Source: Owenia fusiformis (Eukaryota; Annelida; Polychaeta; Sabellida; Oweniidae). Taken from it: DNA of 64,000 nt. The notes under the pieces are model-generated. The model saw only the letters and a list, made by a program, of their open reading frames with translations, did no database searches and was not told the origin of the DNA. The number at the start of each line of letters is the position of its first letter. The stretch's first letter is position 1. The position numbers were made by a program, and so were the translations under genes. The DNA lies in NCBI GenBank assembly GCA_903813345.2, contig CAIIXF020000010.1, positions 20,101,181 through 20,165,180 of the forward strand, written 5' to 3'. This document shows positions 58,901 through 61,589 of this stretch, piece after piece.

Positions 58901-60850
58901 TTGGACAACGTGAAGAACATCATTATCATCTTTAAAGGTCTTACCCCACTGATTAATATTCCATTCTCCATAAAAGTAATAAAAAATTAGACATTGCATG
59001 ATCAGAAGAGTATGGTGCATGGCCTTAGACCTCAAGACCTGGCTCCTCTATAGCTGCAGTGGTCTTTAATGCTGACCTGCGAGCTGGCGGGCGGGTTATT
59101 AAGTGGATGACTGGCTTCAAATTAGGTCTTTTCGAAAACTCAATCGTGAATTTTGCAGACTGTTATACATAGTAATATTCCAGGAAATTAAATAAATATT
59201 ATTATAATGAAATCATACTTAAATATGAGTTGTATAGCAACACCATAACAACAAAGCAACTAATAAAACAAACAAAATATGTTGTACTGTAATAGGTGAA
59301 TTAGATAGTTTTCTTAGTAATACACATTTTCACATATCACATTTTCATGAAAAAGTTGCCCCGGGTATTGTGATGTCATGTTACTATAGTAACCATAACT
59401 TTACCCACATTTTAACATTTTTTCTGACACTTTACAATTTTAGTTGCAATACTTCAAAGTACAATTTGTGAAATTTTGAATACAATCGGTGCAGAATTGA
59501 CAAAATGACAGCACCAGTCCTGTTACTTTTGGAACACCCTTGTATAGTAGGTTTAAGTATATGCATTGTGGCCATTTGAGGTATGTATGTAAAGCTGAGG
59601 CCAAGTACTTTCTAAATGTGCCATTTTTAGAATAAAATCGCAAGAATATAGTCCCGTAAACTGGAACTACTTTATTCGTTAATTTTCATCGGTGAAGCAG
59701 GGATTTTACCTAAAAATGAGTCCCTATGTTGGCGTAGTGATATTTAAAAATCGAGACGCAAACCCTATGTTAGATATAGTGTAAAGATGAAGGTTATGGA
59801 TATAGTCATTGTATGGGCCAGTTCGTTCGAAAATGGCGATATCAGAACTTGAATTTTGTGATTTTTTTCAATATTTTTCAATGATTTACCGTAGTGACAC
59901 CTCCATTTTTAAAACATTTTTACAACAACAACCAATCAGATAGGTTTAATTTTTTACATCGGGCTGTGCATGCGCCATTGGAGGAAGTGGATTGTTCGAG
60001 TGTGAATTTGGACCAACTTTTGCAAGTTTTACCAGGAAATCACCTTTCATTTGGTATGTTAGTAACGTTTTTTCTCGTATTGGGTATGTAAGAATCATAT
60101 ACATGTCGAATTATTAGCATAAATGTCACAGTTTGAACGATAAATGGAAATATAACACTTCCGGAAAATATTGTCACAAACGCCTTGTGGACTTTCCTCT
60201 GTTTAAGTTATTAGAGATCTATTCACTATATTTTTAGAATATACCATTGATAGTGCTGACTGTGGCACGAACCCTCTCTCCCTACGGCCTAGTTCAACAA
60301 GTTAAACCCAATACCACGGCTTTCATTTATTAATCTGAATGTTCTTGTTACCGTGGTTGGGTTTAACTTCCGTGCTATGCCTTCATTTGATGCAAATTCT
60401 CACTACCAGTTATGAATTAAACGCGCATGGAATTCCATGCGCTACCATAGGCCACCATTAAAATATTTGCATCAAAGGCCAAATAGGCACGGAGGTTAAA
60501 CCTAGGGCGGGCCACAAGATATGTCAGATGAGAAATAAGGCCCACACTAGGTTTAACTTGTTGAACTACCTACGGCCCTGATCTTTGGAGCAACTTTGAC
60601 TTTGTTTATTGAAAGCATGTAAATGCATGTGTATGAACAGTAAATACTTAAGCGATAATCACTCTAACACTGGCCTGAATCCACCATTTGACAGTGACAG
60701 GTGACTGTCAATGAGGTGTGACATGTTGAATTTTGATGTTGATTTTTACAATCAAATTTTTTATTCTGTCAATCAGTTCATATGGTTAGAATAAGGAAAG
60801 AATGTGATATAACCACGTGTCTACTTACCGGCTTGTTCTATGTCATCCAT
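4730..60850 (-). CDS. TP53BP1: TP53BP1 (53BP1) orthologue, 27 exons seen, 3' end outside window
   Basis: Chromatin-bound DNA double-strand-break mediator; in vertebrates it reads H4K20me2 (tandem Tudor) and H2AK15ub (UDR), oligomerises, and recruits RIF1 and shieldin. Seen here: 27 minus-strand exons with GT/AG borders and matching phases, 5758 nt, 1919 codons. Landmarks in order: [18 protein letters not shown] (like the human N-terminus), [13 protein letters not shown] (human PFIVPSSPT), an oligomerisation-like exon, [17 protein letters not shown] basic motifs, SPEVPLQ, Tudor (VMAKW..., [17 protein letters not shown]), [20 protein letters not shown]-like SGRKRLL, and the start of BRCT1 ([10 protein letters not shown]). 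The last exon ends in a good donor, so the remaining BRCT exons lie left of position 1. Human 53BP1 is 1972 residues; this one is longer N-terminally. Other genes sit in its introns on the opposite strand. Identity is near certain; single borders were chosen by eye. Confidence 0.93.
5187..5276 (-). CDS. TP53BP1: TP53BP1 exon 26
   Basis: Residues about 1833-1862, basic linker before the BRCT domains ([20 protein letters not shown]). Acceptor GTAG, donor GTTTGT (weak but usable). Phase joins exons 25 and 27. Confidence 0.8.
5501..5704 (-). CDS. TP53BP1: TP53BP1 exon 25: UDR and nuclear localisation region
   Basis: Residues about 1765-1832. [19 protein letters not shown] is the UDR tail (human NLVEGKRKRRSNVSSPATP), which reads H2AK15ub nucleosomes. 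[18 protein letters not shown] aligns with human SGKRKLITSEEERSPAK, the NLS region. Acceptor GTTAG, donor GTAAAT. Confidence 0.92.
5876..5990 (-). mobile_element. Family A MITE, degraded
   Basis: Shares the CAACCACCGAACACC and GGAGACTATAAC segments with family A copies but lacks clear ends. Confidence 0.4.
6528..6562 (+). promoter_or_regulatory. TATA box and start region of the secreted protein gene
   Basis: TATATAAG at 6528-6535, with a pyrimidine-rich CTCAGTCTCTTAG about 25-30 bp downstream as likely transcription start. Confidence 0.7.
6599..6663 (+). CDS. Secreted Tyr-rich protein, exon 1
   Basis: Signal peptide plus EYA and two bases, then donor GTAAGT. The start follows a short 5' UTR about 70 bp downstream of the TATA box. 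Confidence 0.87.
6599..7722 (+). CDS. Secreted Tyr/Ser-rich protein with chitin-binding-like C-terminus
   Basis: Two exons (6599-6663, 7179-7722) give 202 residues. Residues 1-18 are a signal peptide ([18 protein letters not shown]). From residue 47 there are three exact 11-residue repeats [11 protein letters not shown] and a partial fourth, then a Tyr/Cys region ([20 protein letters not shown]), more Tyr/Ser/Asn, and a C-terminal motif ([14 protein letters not shown]) typical of the end of peritrophin-type chitin-binding (CBM14) domains. A TATA box (6528-6535), compact gene and AATAAA (7806) suggest strong tissue-specific expression. Such proteins are known as shell-matrix, cuticle or adhesive proteins; which applies here is inference. 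It lies in the 5705-10014 intron of TP53BP1, on the opposite strand. Confidence 0.88.
7179..7722 (+). CDS. Secreted Tyr-rich protein, exon 2
   Basis: Acceptor TTTTGCAG at 7178; starts (T)[19 protein letters not shown] and ends VCVTKSD, stop TAA. The 33-bp repeat (7256-7354) is almost identical between copies, a sign of recent duplication. Confidence 0.88.
7806..7811 (+). terminator. Poly(A) signal AATAAA
   Basis: About 85 bp after the secreted protein's stop codon; a second AATAAA lies near 7857. Confidence 0.65.
8045..8205. repeat. GC-rich degenerate GGCACCGAAA repeat
   Basis: Repeated GGCACCGAAATTTGGCACC and GTTCCGGCA words in an otherwise AT-rich intron; some in inverted orientation. No open frame. 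Confidence 0.5.
8382..9839. mobile_element. Family B TIR element, 1.46 kb
   Basis: Ends TATCGCACTTTGAA and TTCAAAGTGCGATA are inverted repeats. The inside is two long tandem units with GACCTTTTCAAGGTCACTGA and AAATTCAAAATGGCCGCC. No transposase seen, so non-autonomous. A short copy is at 35506-35759. Confidence 0.7.
10015..10130 (-). CDS. TP53BP1: TP53BP1 exon 24: end of Tudor, start of UDR
   Basis: Residues about 1726-1764. [18 protein letters not shown] corresponds to human WYKRMAVILSLEQGNRLR, and the exon ends STSISL, which joins exon 25 (DNLVDG) to give SISLDNLVDG, like human DISLDNLVEG. Acceptor CATAG, donor GTAGGT; both phases fit. It is isolated between large introns and easily missed. 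Confidence 0.86.
10640..12190 (+). repeat. Family C repeat, left copy: satellite with ~150-bp units
   Basis: Starts GCTGGAATTACACC, then a unique segment (10820-11040), then about eight units with AAATCCAAGATGGCCGCCAA and AATGGGTGCCAAAATGAA. The right copy (28070-30889) is the same in reverse orientation. Confidence 0.75.
12191..13142 (+). repeat. Repeat-derived tail ending in GGAC repeats
   Basis: Contains the GACCTTTGACC / AAGGTCACTGAAGGTCAA module shared with family B and ends in ACCAACGGACGGACAGACGG-type tetranucleotide repeats (13106-13142). Similar GGAC tails occur at 27584-27630 and 56034-56097. Confidence 0.55.
13143..13816 (+). repeat. TGTGGTA-rich repeat, left part
   Basis: Many TTATGTGGTA and CTGTGGTAT words, with inverted TACCACATAA words further on; continues at 14865-15070 and is interrupted by the mariner relic. 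Confidence 0.5.
13817..14864 (-). mobile_element. Mariner-type transposon relic, 1048 bp
   Basis: TIRs CAGGGTGTTCCAAAAGTAAC (left) and GTAATACTTTTGG-like inverse (right), flanked by TA, as expected for Tc1/mariner. On the minus strand around 14170-14480 decayed pieces resemble mariner transposase ([16 protein letters not shown], the PYSPDLxPxDF box; a following [17 protein letters not shown]). Stops and frameshifts break it. A sister copy is at 58491-59541. Confidence 0.75.
14865..15070 (+). repeat. TGTGGTA-rich repeat, right part
   Basis: Two near-identical units with GTCTATGTGGAACTCATCTT and ATGTGGTAAAACACC; the same family as 13143-13816. Confidence 0.5.
15632..16440. mobile_element. Probable TIR element, about 0.8 kb
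   Basis: Left end GGGATCCAAGCAGGGCACGC and right end reading GGATCCAGGGCATGCC on the other strand are inverted copies, each followed inward by CTTAAGC. Inside are TTGACCAG and AGCCGG words; no long frame. Confidence 0.5.
17023..17825 (+). repeat. 5' LTR, 803 bp
   Basis: Starts TGTTACCACTCAC and ends GATTGGGTTCA (TG...CA). It contains TGTATATAAG as TATA box (about 17443) and an AATAAA near 17693. It differs from the 3' LTR at only about three positions. Confidence 0.92.
17829..17844 (+). other. Candidate primer-binding site
   Basis: TGGTGGAGCTGCCGGG starts three bases after the 5' LTR; TGG fits pairing with a tRNA CCA end. The tRNA was not assigned. Confidence 0.6.
18115..18648 (+). pseudogene. 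gag: Retrotransposon gag, frameshifted at the end
   Basis: 177 residues: N-terminal coiled coil ([15 protein letters not shown]), then a Ty3/gypsy gag core with [15 protein letters not shown] and [11 protein letters not shown], and [18 protein letters not shown] near the end. It packages RNA in virus-like particles in this family. After the stop, another frame stays open to about 18870 with polar gag-like sequence, so an indel probably truncated it. No zinc knuckle is seen. Confidence 0.85.
18871..21783. other. Retrotransposon interior without recognisable genes
   Basis: AT-rich, no pol domains. It has short repeats: GAGATCCTAAAATATGATCT twice near 19510-19590, many GATGATATATGAGATGA words (20150-20290), and three ~75-bp units (21505-21690). 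Confidence 0.7.
21505..21690 (+). repeat. ~75-bp tandem repeat, three copies
   Basis: Each unit has GTGAATATAGAGACACCAG and GTGCCTATTTCACGAA. The open frame here is a by-product of the repeat. Confidence 0.8.
21784..21795 (+). other. Polypurine tract
   Basis: AAGGAGGGGTGG directly before the 3' LTR, the usual plus-strand primer site. Confidence 0.75.
21797..22599 (+). repeat. 3' LTR, 803 bp
   Basis: Same length as the 5' LTR. The TATA box differs here (TGTATGTAAG), one of about three differences. Confidence 0.92.
22600..24235. other. No gene seen
   Basis: Intronic. A cluster of ACGTCAATTAACGT-like palindromic words at 23590-23760 and a C-rich stretch at 23975-24170 stand out; no supported coding exon. 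Confidence 0.5.
24236..27002. mobile_element. 2.77-kb TIR element, family unknown
   Basis: Ends CTAGGGACCACAGAGGTT and AACCTCTGTGGTCCCTAG are perfect 18-bp inverted repeats, flanked by TA. No transposase frame. The inside has many GTGCCTCTTTA words and a ~190-bp direct duplication (about 25755-25945 and 25955-26150). Confidence 0.8.
25755..26150 (+). repeat. Tandem direct duplication, ~190 bp
   Basis: Both copies start AAGCAGAAGCATAATTATAA and end ATTAAGTTCAAGGGTA; nearly identical. Confidence 0.85.
27003..27583. other. No gene seen
   Basis: Intronic AT-rich sequence between two repeats; nothing supported. Confidence 0.5.
28070..30889 (-). repeat. Family C repeat, right copy
   Basis: Reverse-orientation copy of 10640-12190: ~150-bp units with GGCACCCATTTTGGTGGCCA, then the unique segment (30130-30330), ending GGTGTAATTCCAGC at 30889, the inverse of the left copy's start. 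Preceded by GGAC repeats (27584-27630). Interrupted by a piggyBac-type element. Confidence 0.75.
29026..29627. mobile_element. PiggyBac-type non-autonomous element, 602 bp
   Basis: TIRs AGGAATATTCCTTGCCA / inverse, flanked on both sides by TTAA. Neighbouring satellite units show the empty site TCTTAAGTGTTTTTT. Internal arms are also partly inverted (foldback). No coding frame. Confidence 0.88.
30957..31160 (-). CDS. TP53BP1: TP53BP1 exon 23: Tudor 1 end and Tudor 2
   Basis: Residues about 1658-1725. [17 protein letters not shown] matches human YKLLFDDGYECDVLGKD, and [18 protein letters not shown] matches DTEVTALSEDEYFSAGVV. Cage positions F1519 and D1521 are kept; Y1523 is Thr. A 20.8-kb intron follows. 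Confidence 0.94.
31589..31780 (-). CDS. TP53BP1: TP53BP1 exon 22: first half of Tudor 1
   Basis: Residues about 1594-1657. Begins SPEVPLQ (human SPEIPFQ) and ends with the first Tudor strands, [18 protein letters not shown]. The Trp and Tyr here align with methyl-lysine cage residues W1495 and Y1502 of human. Donor GTAGGA. Confidence 0.93.
32127..32208 (-). CDS. TP53BP1: TP53BP1 exon 21
   Basis: Residues about 1567-1593 ([20 protein letters not shown]...). The acceptor TTTGCAG is the edge of a 63-bp tandem repeat array (32209-32395). Donor GTAAGT. Confidence 0.78.
32209..32395 (+). repeat. 63-bp tandem repeat, three copies, abutting an exon
   Basis: Unit contains GCAAACATAGGGTACAGCAA and GTTCATGTCATCTCTATGC. 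The first base pairs form the acceptor of TP53BP1 exon 21. Confidence 0.9.
32685..33687 (-). CDS. TP53BP1: TP53BP1 exon 20: [11 protein letters not shown] and basic motifs
   Basis: Residues about 1233-1566. Starts [17 protein letters not shown], then [16 protein letters not shown], nearly identical to human [16 protein letters not shown] just after the oligomerisation domain. A long Ser-rich stretch follows, ending with [16 protein letters not shown], comparable to the human Gly/Arg region RGRGRRGRPPSR. Acceptor TTTACAG, donor GTAACT. Confidence 0.92.
34528..34668 (-). CDS. TP53BP1: TP53BP1 exon 19: oligomerisation-like segment
   Basis: Residues about 1186-1232. The segment [20 protein letters not shown] plus SEKKVVQE resembles the human oligomerisation region (REVRTLVTRVITDVYYVDGTEVERKV), which multimerises 53BP1 at breaks. 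Phase 0 at both ends; donor GTAATG. Confidence 0.86.
34699..34817 (-). mobile_element. Family A MITE, best-preserved short copy
   Basis: Runs from GGCATTAACATGCAAAATGT to a CACCACTTTTTGGTGGTAAC end; 119 bp, in the intron between TP53BP1 exons 18 and 19. Confidence 0.75.
35093..35212 (-). CDS. TP53BP1: TP53BP1 exon 18
   Basis: Residues about 1146-1185 ([20 protein letters not shown]...). Acceptor CTCAG, donor GTAAGT, phase 0 at both ends. Confidence 0.77.
35506..35759. mobile_element. Family B element, internally deleted copy
   Basis: Has both family B ends (TTACACTTTTTGA and AAAGTGCGATA) and the CCCAGCATGCCCAAAACCTA segment. Its right end lies about 10 bp inside the intron after TP53BP1 exon 17. 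Confidence 0.75.
35769..36690 (-). CDS. TP53BP1: TP53BP1 exon 17: large disordered exon
   Basis: Residues about 838-1145. Begins [20 protein letters not shown], has an AT-hook-like RRGRPTK, a long Ser/Lys/Arg segment ([19 protein letters not shown]) and an acidic end with [19 protein letters not shown]. Acceptor TTTCAG, donor GTATGT. The open frame continues past the donor into a transposon starting about 10 bp downstream, so splicing rather than the stop ends the exon. Confidence 0.86.
36984..37179 (-). CDS. TP53BP1: TP53BP1 exon 16
   Basis: Residues about 773-837 ([18 protein letters not shown] ... [12 protein letters not shown]). Acceptor TTTACAG, donor GTAGGT. Confidence 0.82.
37366..37463 (-). 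CDS. TP53BP1: TP53BP1 exon 15
   Basis: Residues about 740-772 ([20 protein letters not shown]...). Of several AG candidates, the acceptor TTCAAG at 37464 was chosen because only it keeps phase with exon 14. Donor GTGAGT. Confidence 0.78.
38027..38126 (-). CDS. TP53BP1: TP53BP1 exon 14
   Basis: Residues about 707-739 ([18 protein letters not shown]...). Acceptor ATTAG, donor GTAATA. Confidence 0.8.
39354..39546 (+). CDS. EF-hand gene, penultimate exon
   Basis: Begins with two bases completing a codon, then [17 protein letters not shown]; ends ...NSRIFE in phase 0 before GTATAG. Confidence 0.65.
39354..40082 (+). CDS. EF-hand protein, sarcoplasmic calcium-binding-like; 3' part
   Basis: Two exons (39354-39546, 39855-40082), acceptors ATATCAG and ATTTTAG, donor GTATAG, phase-matched. 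Features: a helical segment ([20 protein letters not shown]), a degenerate EF-hand loop ([16 protein letters not shown]), a full EF-hand loop [13 protein letters not shown], and a C-terminus [10 protein letters not shown] like the LFGPL-type ends of invertebrate SCPs, cytosolic calcium buffers of muscle and nerve. First exons were not found: a possible start ([12 protein letters not shown], 38449-38484, donor GTAATA) is out of phase unless a further exon joins it. It lies in a TP53BP1 intron, opposite strand. It could be a 3' fragment. Confidence 0.68.
39646..39745 (-). mobile_element. Family A MITE fragment
   Basis: CTGCCATTTGTTACAGACAC and CAAAGTTGGAGATTATAAC match internal parts of family A; it lies in the EF-hand intron. 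Confidence 0.5.
39855..40082 (+). CDS. EF-hand gene, last exon
   Basis: [19 protein letters not shown] ... [18 protein letters not shown] ... stop TAA. The 12-residue loop has D, N, D, and E at the calcium positions. Confidence 0.75.
   Translation: MLSWDSSGFMTFDNFMVYWKGMGLDERFARMQFDYLDTNGDGLISEEEFANGFVDQVSNTDENTLNRMYGPLVNY
40234..40422. mobile_element. MITE with 17-bp TIRs in EF-hand 3' region
   Basis: TCAAGGAGGATTGGCTC and its inverse bound 189 bp; a hairpin-only relative is at 43462-43525. It contains an AATAAA (about 40323) that may serve the EF-hand gene. Confidence 0.78.
40727..41276 (-). CDS. TP53BP1: TP53BP1 exon 13
   Basis: Residues about 524-706, starting [19 protein letters not shown]. 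Polar and disordered, with SQ-rich [12 protein letters not shown]. Acceptor TTTCAG, donor GTAAGA. The next intron (38127-40726) contains the EF-hand exons on the other strand. Confidence 0.85.
41614..41721 (-). CDS. TP53BP1: TP53BP1 exon 12, basic
   Basis: Residues about 488-523 ([20 protein letters not shown]). Flanked by ATACAG and GTAAAG; both borders in phase 0. Confidence 0.8.
41997..42139 (-). CDS. TP53BP1: TP53BP1 exon 11, acidic
   Basis: Residues about 440-487, acidic ([20 protein letters not shown]) then Ser-rich. Acceptor TTGCAG, donor GTACTG, ends in phase 0. Confidence 0.82.
42270..42380 (-). mobile_element. Family A MITE, partly truncated
   Basis: GCATTAACATGCAAAATGTC plus CACCACCTACCATTTGTTAG; the far TIR is missing. 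Confidence 0.6.
42707..42780 (-). CDS. TP53BP1: TP53BP1 exon 10: conserved SSPT motif
   Basis: Residues about 415-439, containing [16 protein letters not shown]. It matches human AFRSTPFIVPSSPTEQEG at a similar distance from the N-terminus. This is one of few conserved blocks in the disordered half. Acceptor TTCCAG, donor GTAAGC. Confidence 0.87.
43115..43293. mobile_element. 179-bp MITE, TA target site
   Basis: Ends CAGGGTGACACAAAA and TTTTGTGTAACCCTG, flanked by TA on both sides. It lies 13 bp from the donor of TP53BP1 exon 9. Confidence 0.75.
43307..43415 (-). CDS. TP53BP1: TP53BP1 exon 9
   Basis: Residues about 379-414 ([18 protein letters not shown]...). The donor GTAAGC lies only 13 bp from a 179-bp MITE at 43115-43293. 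Confidence 0.77.
43462..43525. repeat. 64-bp near-perfect hairpin
   Basis: Arms TCAAGGAGGATTGACTCCCA and inverse with a tiny CTCGAT loop; TIRs match the MITE at 40234-40422. Confidence 0.8.
43761..44157. mobile_element. Foldback MITE, 397 bp
   Basis: Terminal inverted repeats over 50 bp starting ACAGTAAAATTTTAAAT and containing GGAACTACTTTGAAT. Confidence 0.8.
44275..44549 (-). CDS. TP53BP1: TP53BP1 exon 8
   Basis: Residues about 287-378, basic then Ser/Gly-rich ([16 protein letters not shown] ... GLSQPDPFT). Acceptor TTCCAG, donor GTTAGC. Disordered; supported by phase and splice sites. Confidence 0.78.
44920..45034 (-). CDS. TP53BP1: TP53BP1 exon 7
   Basis: Residues about 249-286 ([18 protein letters not shown], then Ser-rich). 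Acceptor TTGTAG, donor GTAAAT. Phase joins exons 6 and 8. Confidence 0.76.
45035..47544. other. Intergenic/intronic DNA upstream of the forkhead gene
   Basis: No exon seen. Two G-runs (46337-46373), a degraded family A copy (46883-47021) and a diverged duplication of the promoter-proximal segment (46440-46600 versus 47340-47540). Confidence 0.55.
47520..47712 (+). promoter_or_regulatory. Forkhead promoter and non-coding exon 1
   Basis: GCAAATAAAAAGG (about 47522) may act as a TATA element. The following transcribed-looking segment ends CAAAG before donor GTAAGA (47713). The intron ends TTTCAG at 48190, 11 bases before the start codon. Confidence 0.5.
48202..49554 (+). CDS. foxAB: Forkhead transcription factor, FoxA/B type, probably FoxAB
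   Basis: 450 residues in one coding exon. The forkhead DNA-binding domain spans about 224-322: [17 protein letters not shown], the recognition helix [15 protein letters not shown], and wing residues [19 protein letters not shown], ending [14 protein letters not shown] and NGSFLRR favour the FoxA/FoxB/FoxAB group; IALITMA and the lack of FoxA C-terminal motifs favour FoxAB, known from amphioxus, sea urchin and spiralians. The N-terminus (1-220) is Ser/Gln-rich with KENISP and three copies of [10 protein letters not shown] (about 134-163); the C-terminus is Gln/Ser/Tyr-rich. ATG follows an acceptor at 48190. It regulates development by binding DNA in the nucleus. It sits inside the 45035-51512 TP53BP1 intron, opposite strand. 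The domain is certain; the class is my best guess. Confidence 0.93.
   Translation: MDSSDSLGSNSPSDSHNDSAYLSASDSPQGTQQQMLSGGATPMTHHQSRHQSISPIAVQGSYSSASSPGVNHASSEGAYLGPQNLSVQDNKENISPDRSHESSYSHPYDLTIQRGQENLPPSSIWDNTYLSVRTPYVPQSSARTPYVPQSSARMPYVPQSPPDGINLVRLPVQKSKQRATSPSTSAEARVSHIEAMVKAEVDLDPTTFSGTSTLSQQKRRFAEDKPPYSYIALITMALESSTNGMMTLNEIYAWIMGRFPYFKNDQKRWQNSIRHNLSLNDCFTRIPRPPGTPGKGNYWALHPECKDMFGNGSFLRRNKRFKVQKSSARAADPAQHVQQLGSLGQYSMYGAAYNPFAAINPLALQGLSQQMQQGSHGYPLRSDQWTPATTSAGYTSPYYPTTAVSMGSSLGGGYLSQTSAPSSSYPSLSQASVYSTAQYDMNQPRPAHRQ
49800..49805 (+). terminator. Forkhead poly(A) signal AATAAA
   Basis: About 245 bp after the stop codon; another lies near 49862. Confidence 0.6.
50570..51085. mobile_element. 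Foldback element around GTCCGCTGTGACGGAGC hairpin
   Basis: Two arms of about 230 bp are inverted copies (GAAGTCCAATTACGCTGGGA left; inverse right), around a near-perfect core TTTGTCCGCTGTGACGGAGCA. A third copy of the core word is at 51190-51212. Non-coding. Confidence 0.75.
51513..51610 (-). CDS. TP53BP1: TP53BP1 exon 6
   Basis: Residues about 216-248 ([18 protein letters not shown]). Acceptor TTGTAG, donor GTATGT. The intron after it (45035-51512) holds the forkhead gene on the other strand. Confidence 0.76.
51900..52049 (-). CDS. TP53BP1: TP53BP1 exon 5
   Basis: Residues about 166-215, [16 protein letters not shown] then a polar stretch. Acceptor TTTCAG, donor GTATGT; ends with two bases, which match exon 6 to give Ser. 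Confidence 0.78.
52576..52805. mobile_element. MITE, 230 bp, ~38-bp TIRs
   Basis: Ends GTATCCAAATATTTTACC and inverse of GTATCCAAATATGTTACC; inner arms are also inverted (GTAACATCC..., GTCAGTCAC). Confidence 0.8.
52973..53204 (-). CDS. TP53BP1: TP53BP1 exon 4: Gly/Pro/Glu-rich linker
   Basis: Residues about 89-165, low complexity: a basic start ([11 protein letters not shown]), a Gly run (GGSGGGGD), then an acidic/Pro tail ([16 protein letters not shown]). Acceptor TTACAG, donor GTATGT. Found by phase and splice sites, not by homology. Confidence 0.78.
53700..53820 (-). CDS. TP53BP1: TP53BP1 exon 3
   Basis: Residues about 49-88, starting [18 protein letters not shown] and ending in a Gly/Lys-rich stretch ([11 protein letters not shown]). 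Together with exon 2 it continues the SQ/TQ cluster. Acceptor TTCAG, donor GTAAGT. Confidence 0.82.
54002..54123 (-). CDS. TP53BP1: TP53BP1 exon 2: N-terminal SQ-rich segment
   Basis: Residues about 8-48, beginning [19 protein letters not shown]. This resembles the human N-terminus (DFSQQDTPCLIIEDSQPESQ), a region of ATM target SQ sites. Acceptor CTTAG, donor GTACTC; the exon ends in phase 0. Confidence 0.85.
54890..56100. repeat. ~130-bp satellite with AAAATGGCGGCCATTTT, GGAC tail
   Basis: Seven or so units carrying TACTTTTCGAGTTATAGTAA and CATGCTTATAGTATTCACAT. Ends in GGACGGACGTACG repeats (56034-56097), the same tail style as 13106-13142 and 27584-27630. In TP53BP1 intron 1. Confidence 0.75.
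57460..57730. repeat. Degenerate CCGTAAAA repeat
   Basis: Many CCGTAAAAAATCT and inverse TTTTTACGG words within 270 bp; no frame. Confidence 0.5.
58491..59541 (-). mobile_element. Mariner-type transposon relic, second copy
   Basis: About 1.05 kb, TIRs AGGGTGTTCCAAAAGTAACA and inverse, TA flank. Same layout as 13817-14864 including the decayed transposase region on the minus strand. Confidence 0.75.
60290..60568. mobile_element. MITE with 8-9 bp target-site duplication
   Basis: TIRs TAGTTCAACAAGTTAAACC / inverse; CCTACGGCC flanks both sides (60281-60289, 60569-60577). An 8-bp TSD points to hAT, 9 bp to Mutator. In TP53BP1 intron 1, 260 bp from exon 1. Confidence 0.88.
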
Positions 60851-60884
60851 CGGACTAGGTTACATCGTGGAACGCAGCCGAACA
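60748..60884 (-). repeat. Inverted duplication arm containing TP53BP1 exon 1
   Basis: About 137 bp, including start codon, donor and beginning of intron 1, matching 61447-61583 in reverse with only a few differences. Confidence 0.88.
60829..60850 (-). CDS. TP53BP1: TP53BP1 exon 1, coding part
   Basis: Start codon and residues MDDIEQA plus one base, then donor GTAAGT. The phase (one base left over) matches exon 2 exactly. The 5' UTR runs to the right towards the CACGTG-rich region. The same 22 nt and donor recur in inverted orientation at 61480-61501. Confidence 0.8.
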
Positions 60885-60959
60885 GGACGCTGAAGGCAAC
60901 AGCATATCTATCTTGATCTTAGCCGAATTTTGGGAAATTTAGATCGTCCATTTTGCAAG

Positions 60960-61065
60960 CTCACGTGACTGACACGTGACACATGTCTGATCACGTGACT
61001 AGTTACTGTATCGATCATGTGACTTAATCACGTGTCAATGACGTGTCACCCAATCATGTCTTCAA
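60960..61065. promoter_or_regulatory. CACGTG/ACGTGAC cluster at the TP53BP1 promoter
   Basis: At least six E-box-like CACGTG or CACGTGAC/ATGTGAC words within about 100 bp just upstream of exon 1, between the inverted arms. Candidate bidirectional promoter bound by bHLH-ZIP or CREB/ATF-type factors (inference). Confidence 0.55.
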
Positions 61066-61446
61066 GGAAAACGGAAGTAAATATTTTTGAAAATGTTTTC
61101 CGAGCATTTGCTACTGATTATAGAAGGCCAAATTACGCAACGAACGAAACTGCTAAATTGTTTTCGTGCCTAACATGCGCAGTACGCAATGAAAGAAACT
61201 GCTAAATTGTATTTTTAGAGCTGTTTATTGATCTATTGATTCATAAAGACCTGTAATGATGCATTCAAATAAGACCGCCTCCAAAATGAAAACAGTACAC
61301 ATAAGGTGGTGAAAAAACAACGAACTAAAGTTGAAAGATCGCAACGTTCGCTACTTTGTTCAATTCCGGAAATCTCCAAGGGGCTGCAAATGGGAAATTA
61401 TTTAGATTTAGATTTTATAACCTCAGAATACTGGCTTCATTGTCGT

Positions 61447-61583
61447 GTTTGGCTGCGTTCCACGATGTAACCTAGTCCGATGGATGACATAGAACAAGCT
61501 AGTAAGTAGACACGTGGTTACATCACATTCTTTCCTTATTCTAACCATATGAACTGATTGACAGAATAAAAAATTTGATTGTA
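61447..61583 (+). repeat. Inverted duplication arm with a second copy of exon 1
   Basis: Carries the same 7 codons MDDIEQA on the plus strand (61480-61501) and a preserved GTAAGT donor (GCTA|GTAAGT instead of GCCG|GTAAGT). Confidence 0.88.
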
Positions 61584-61589
61584 CTTTTA

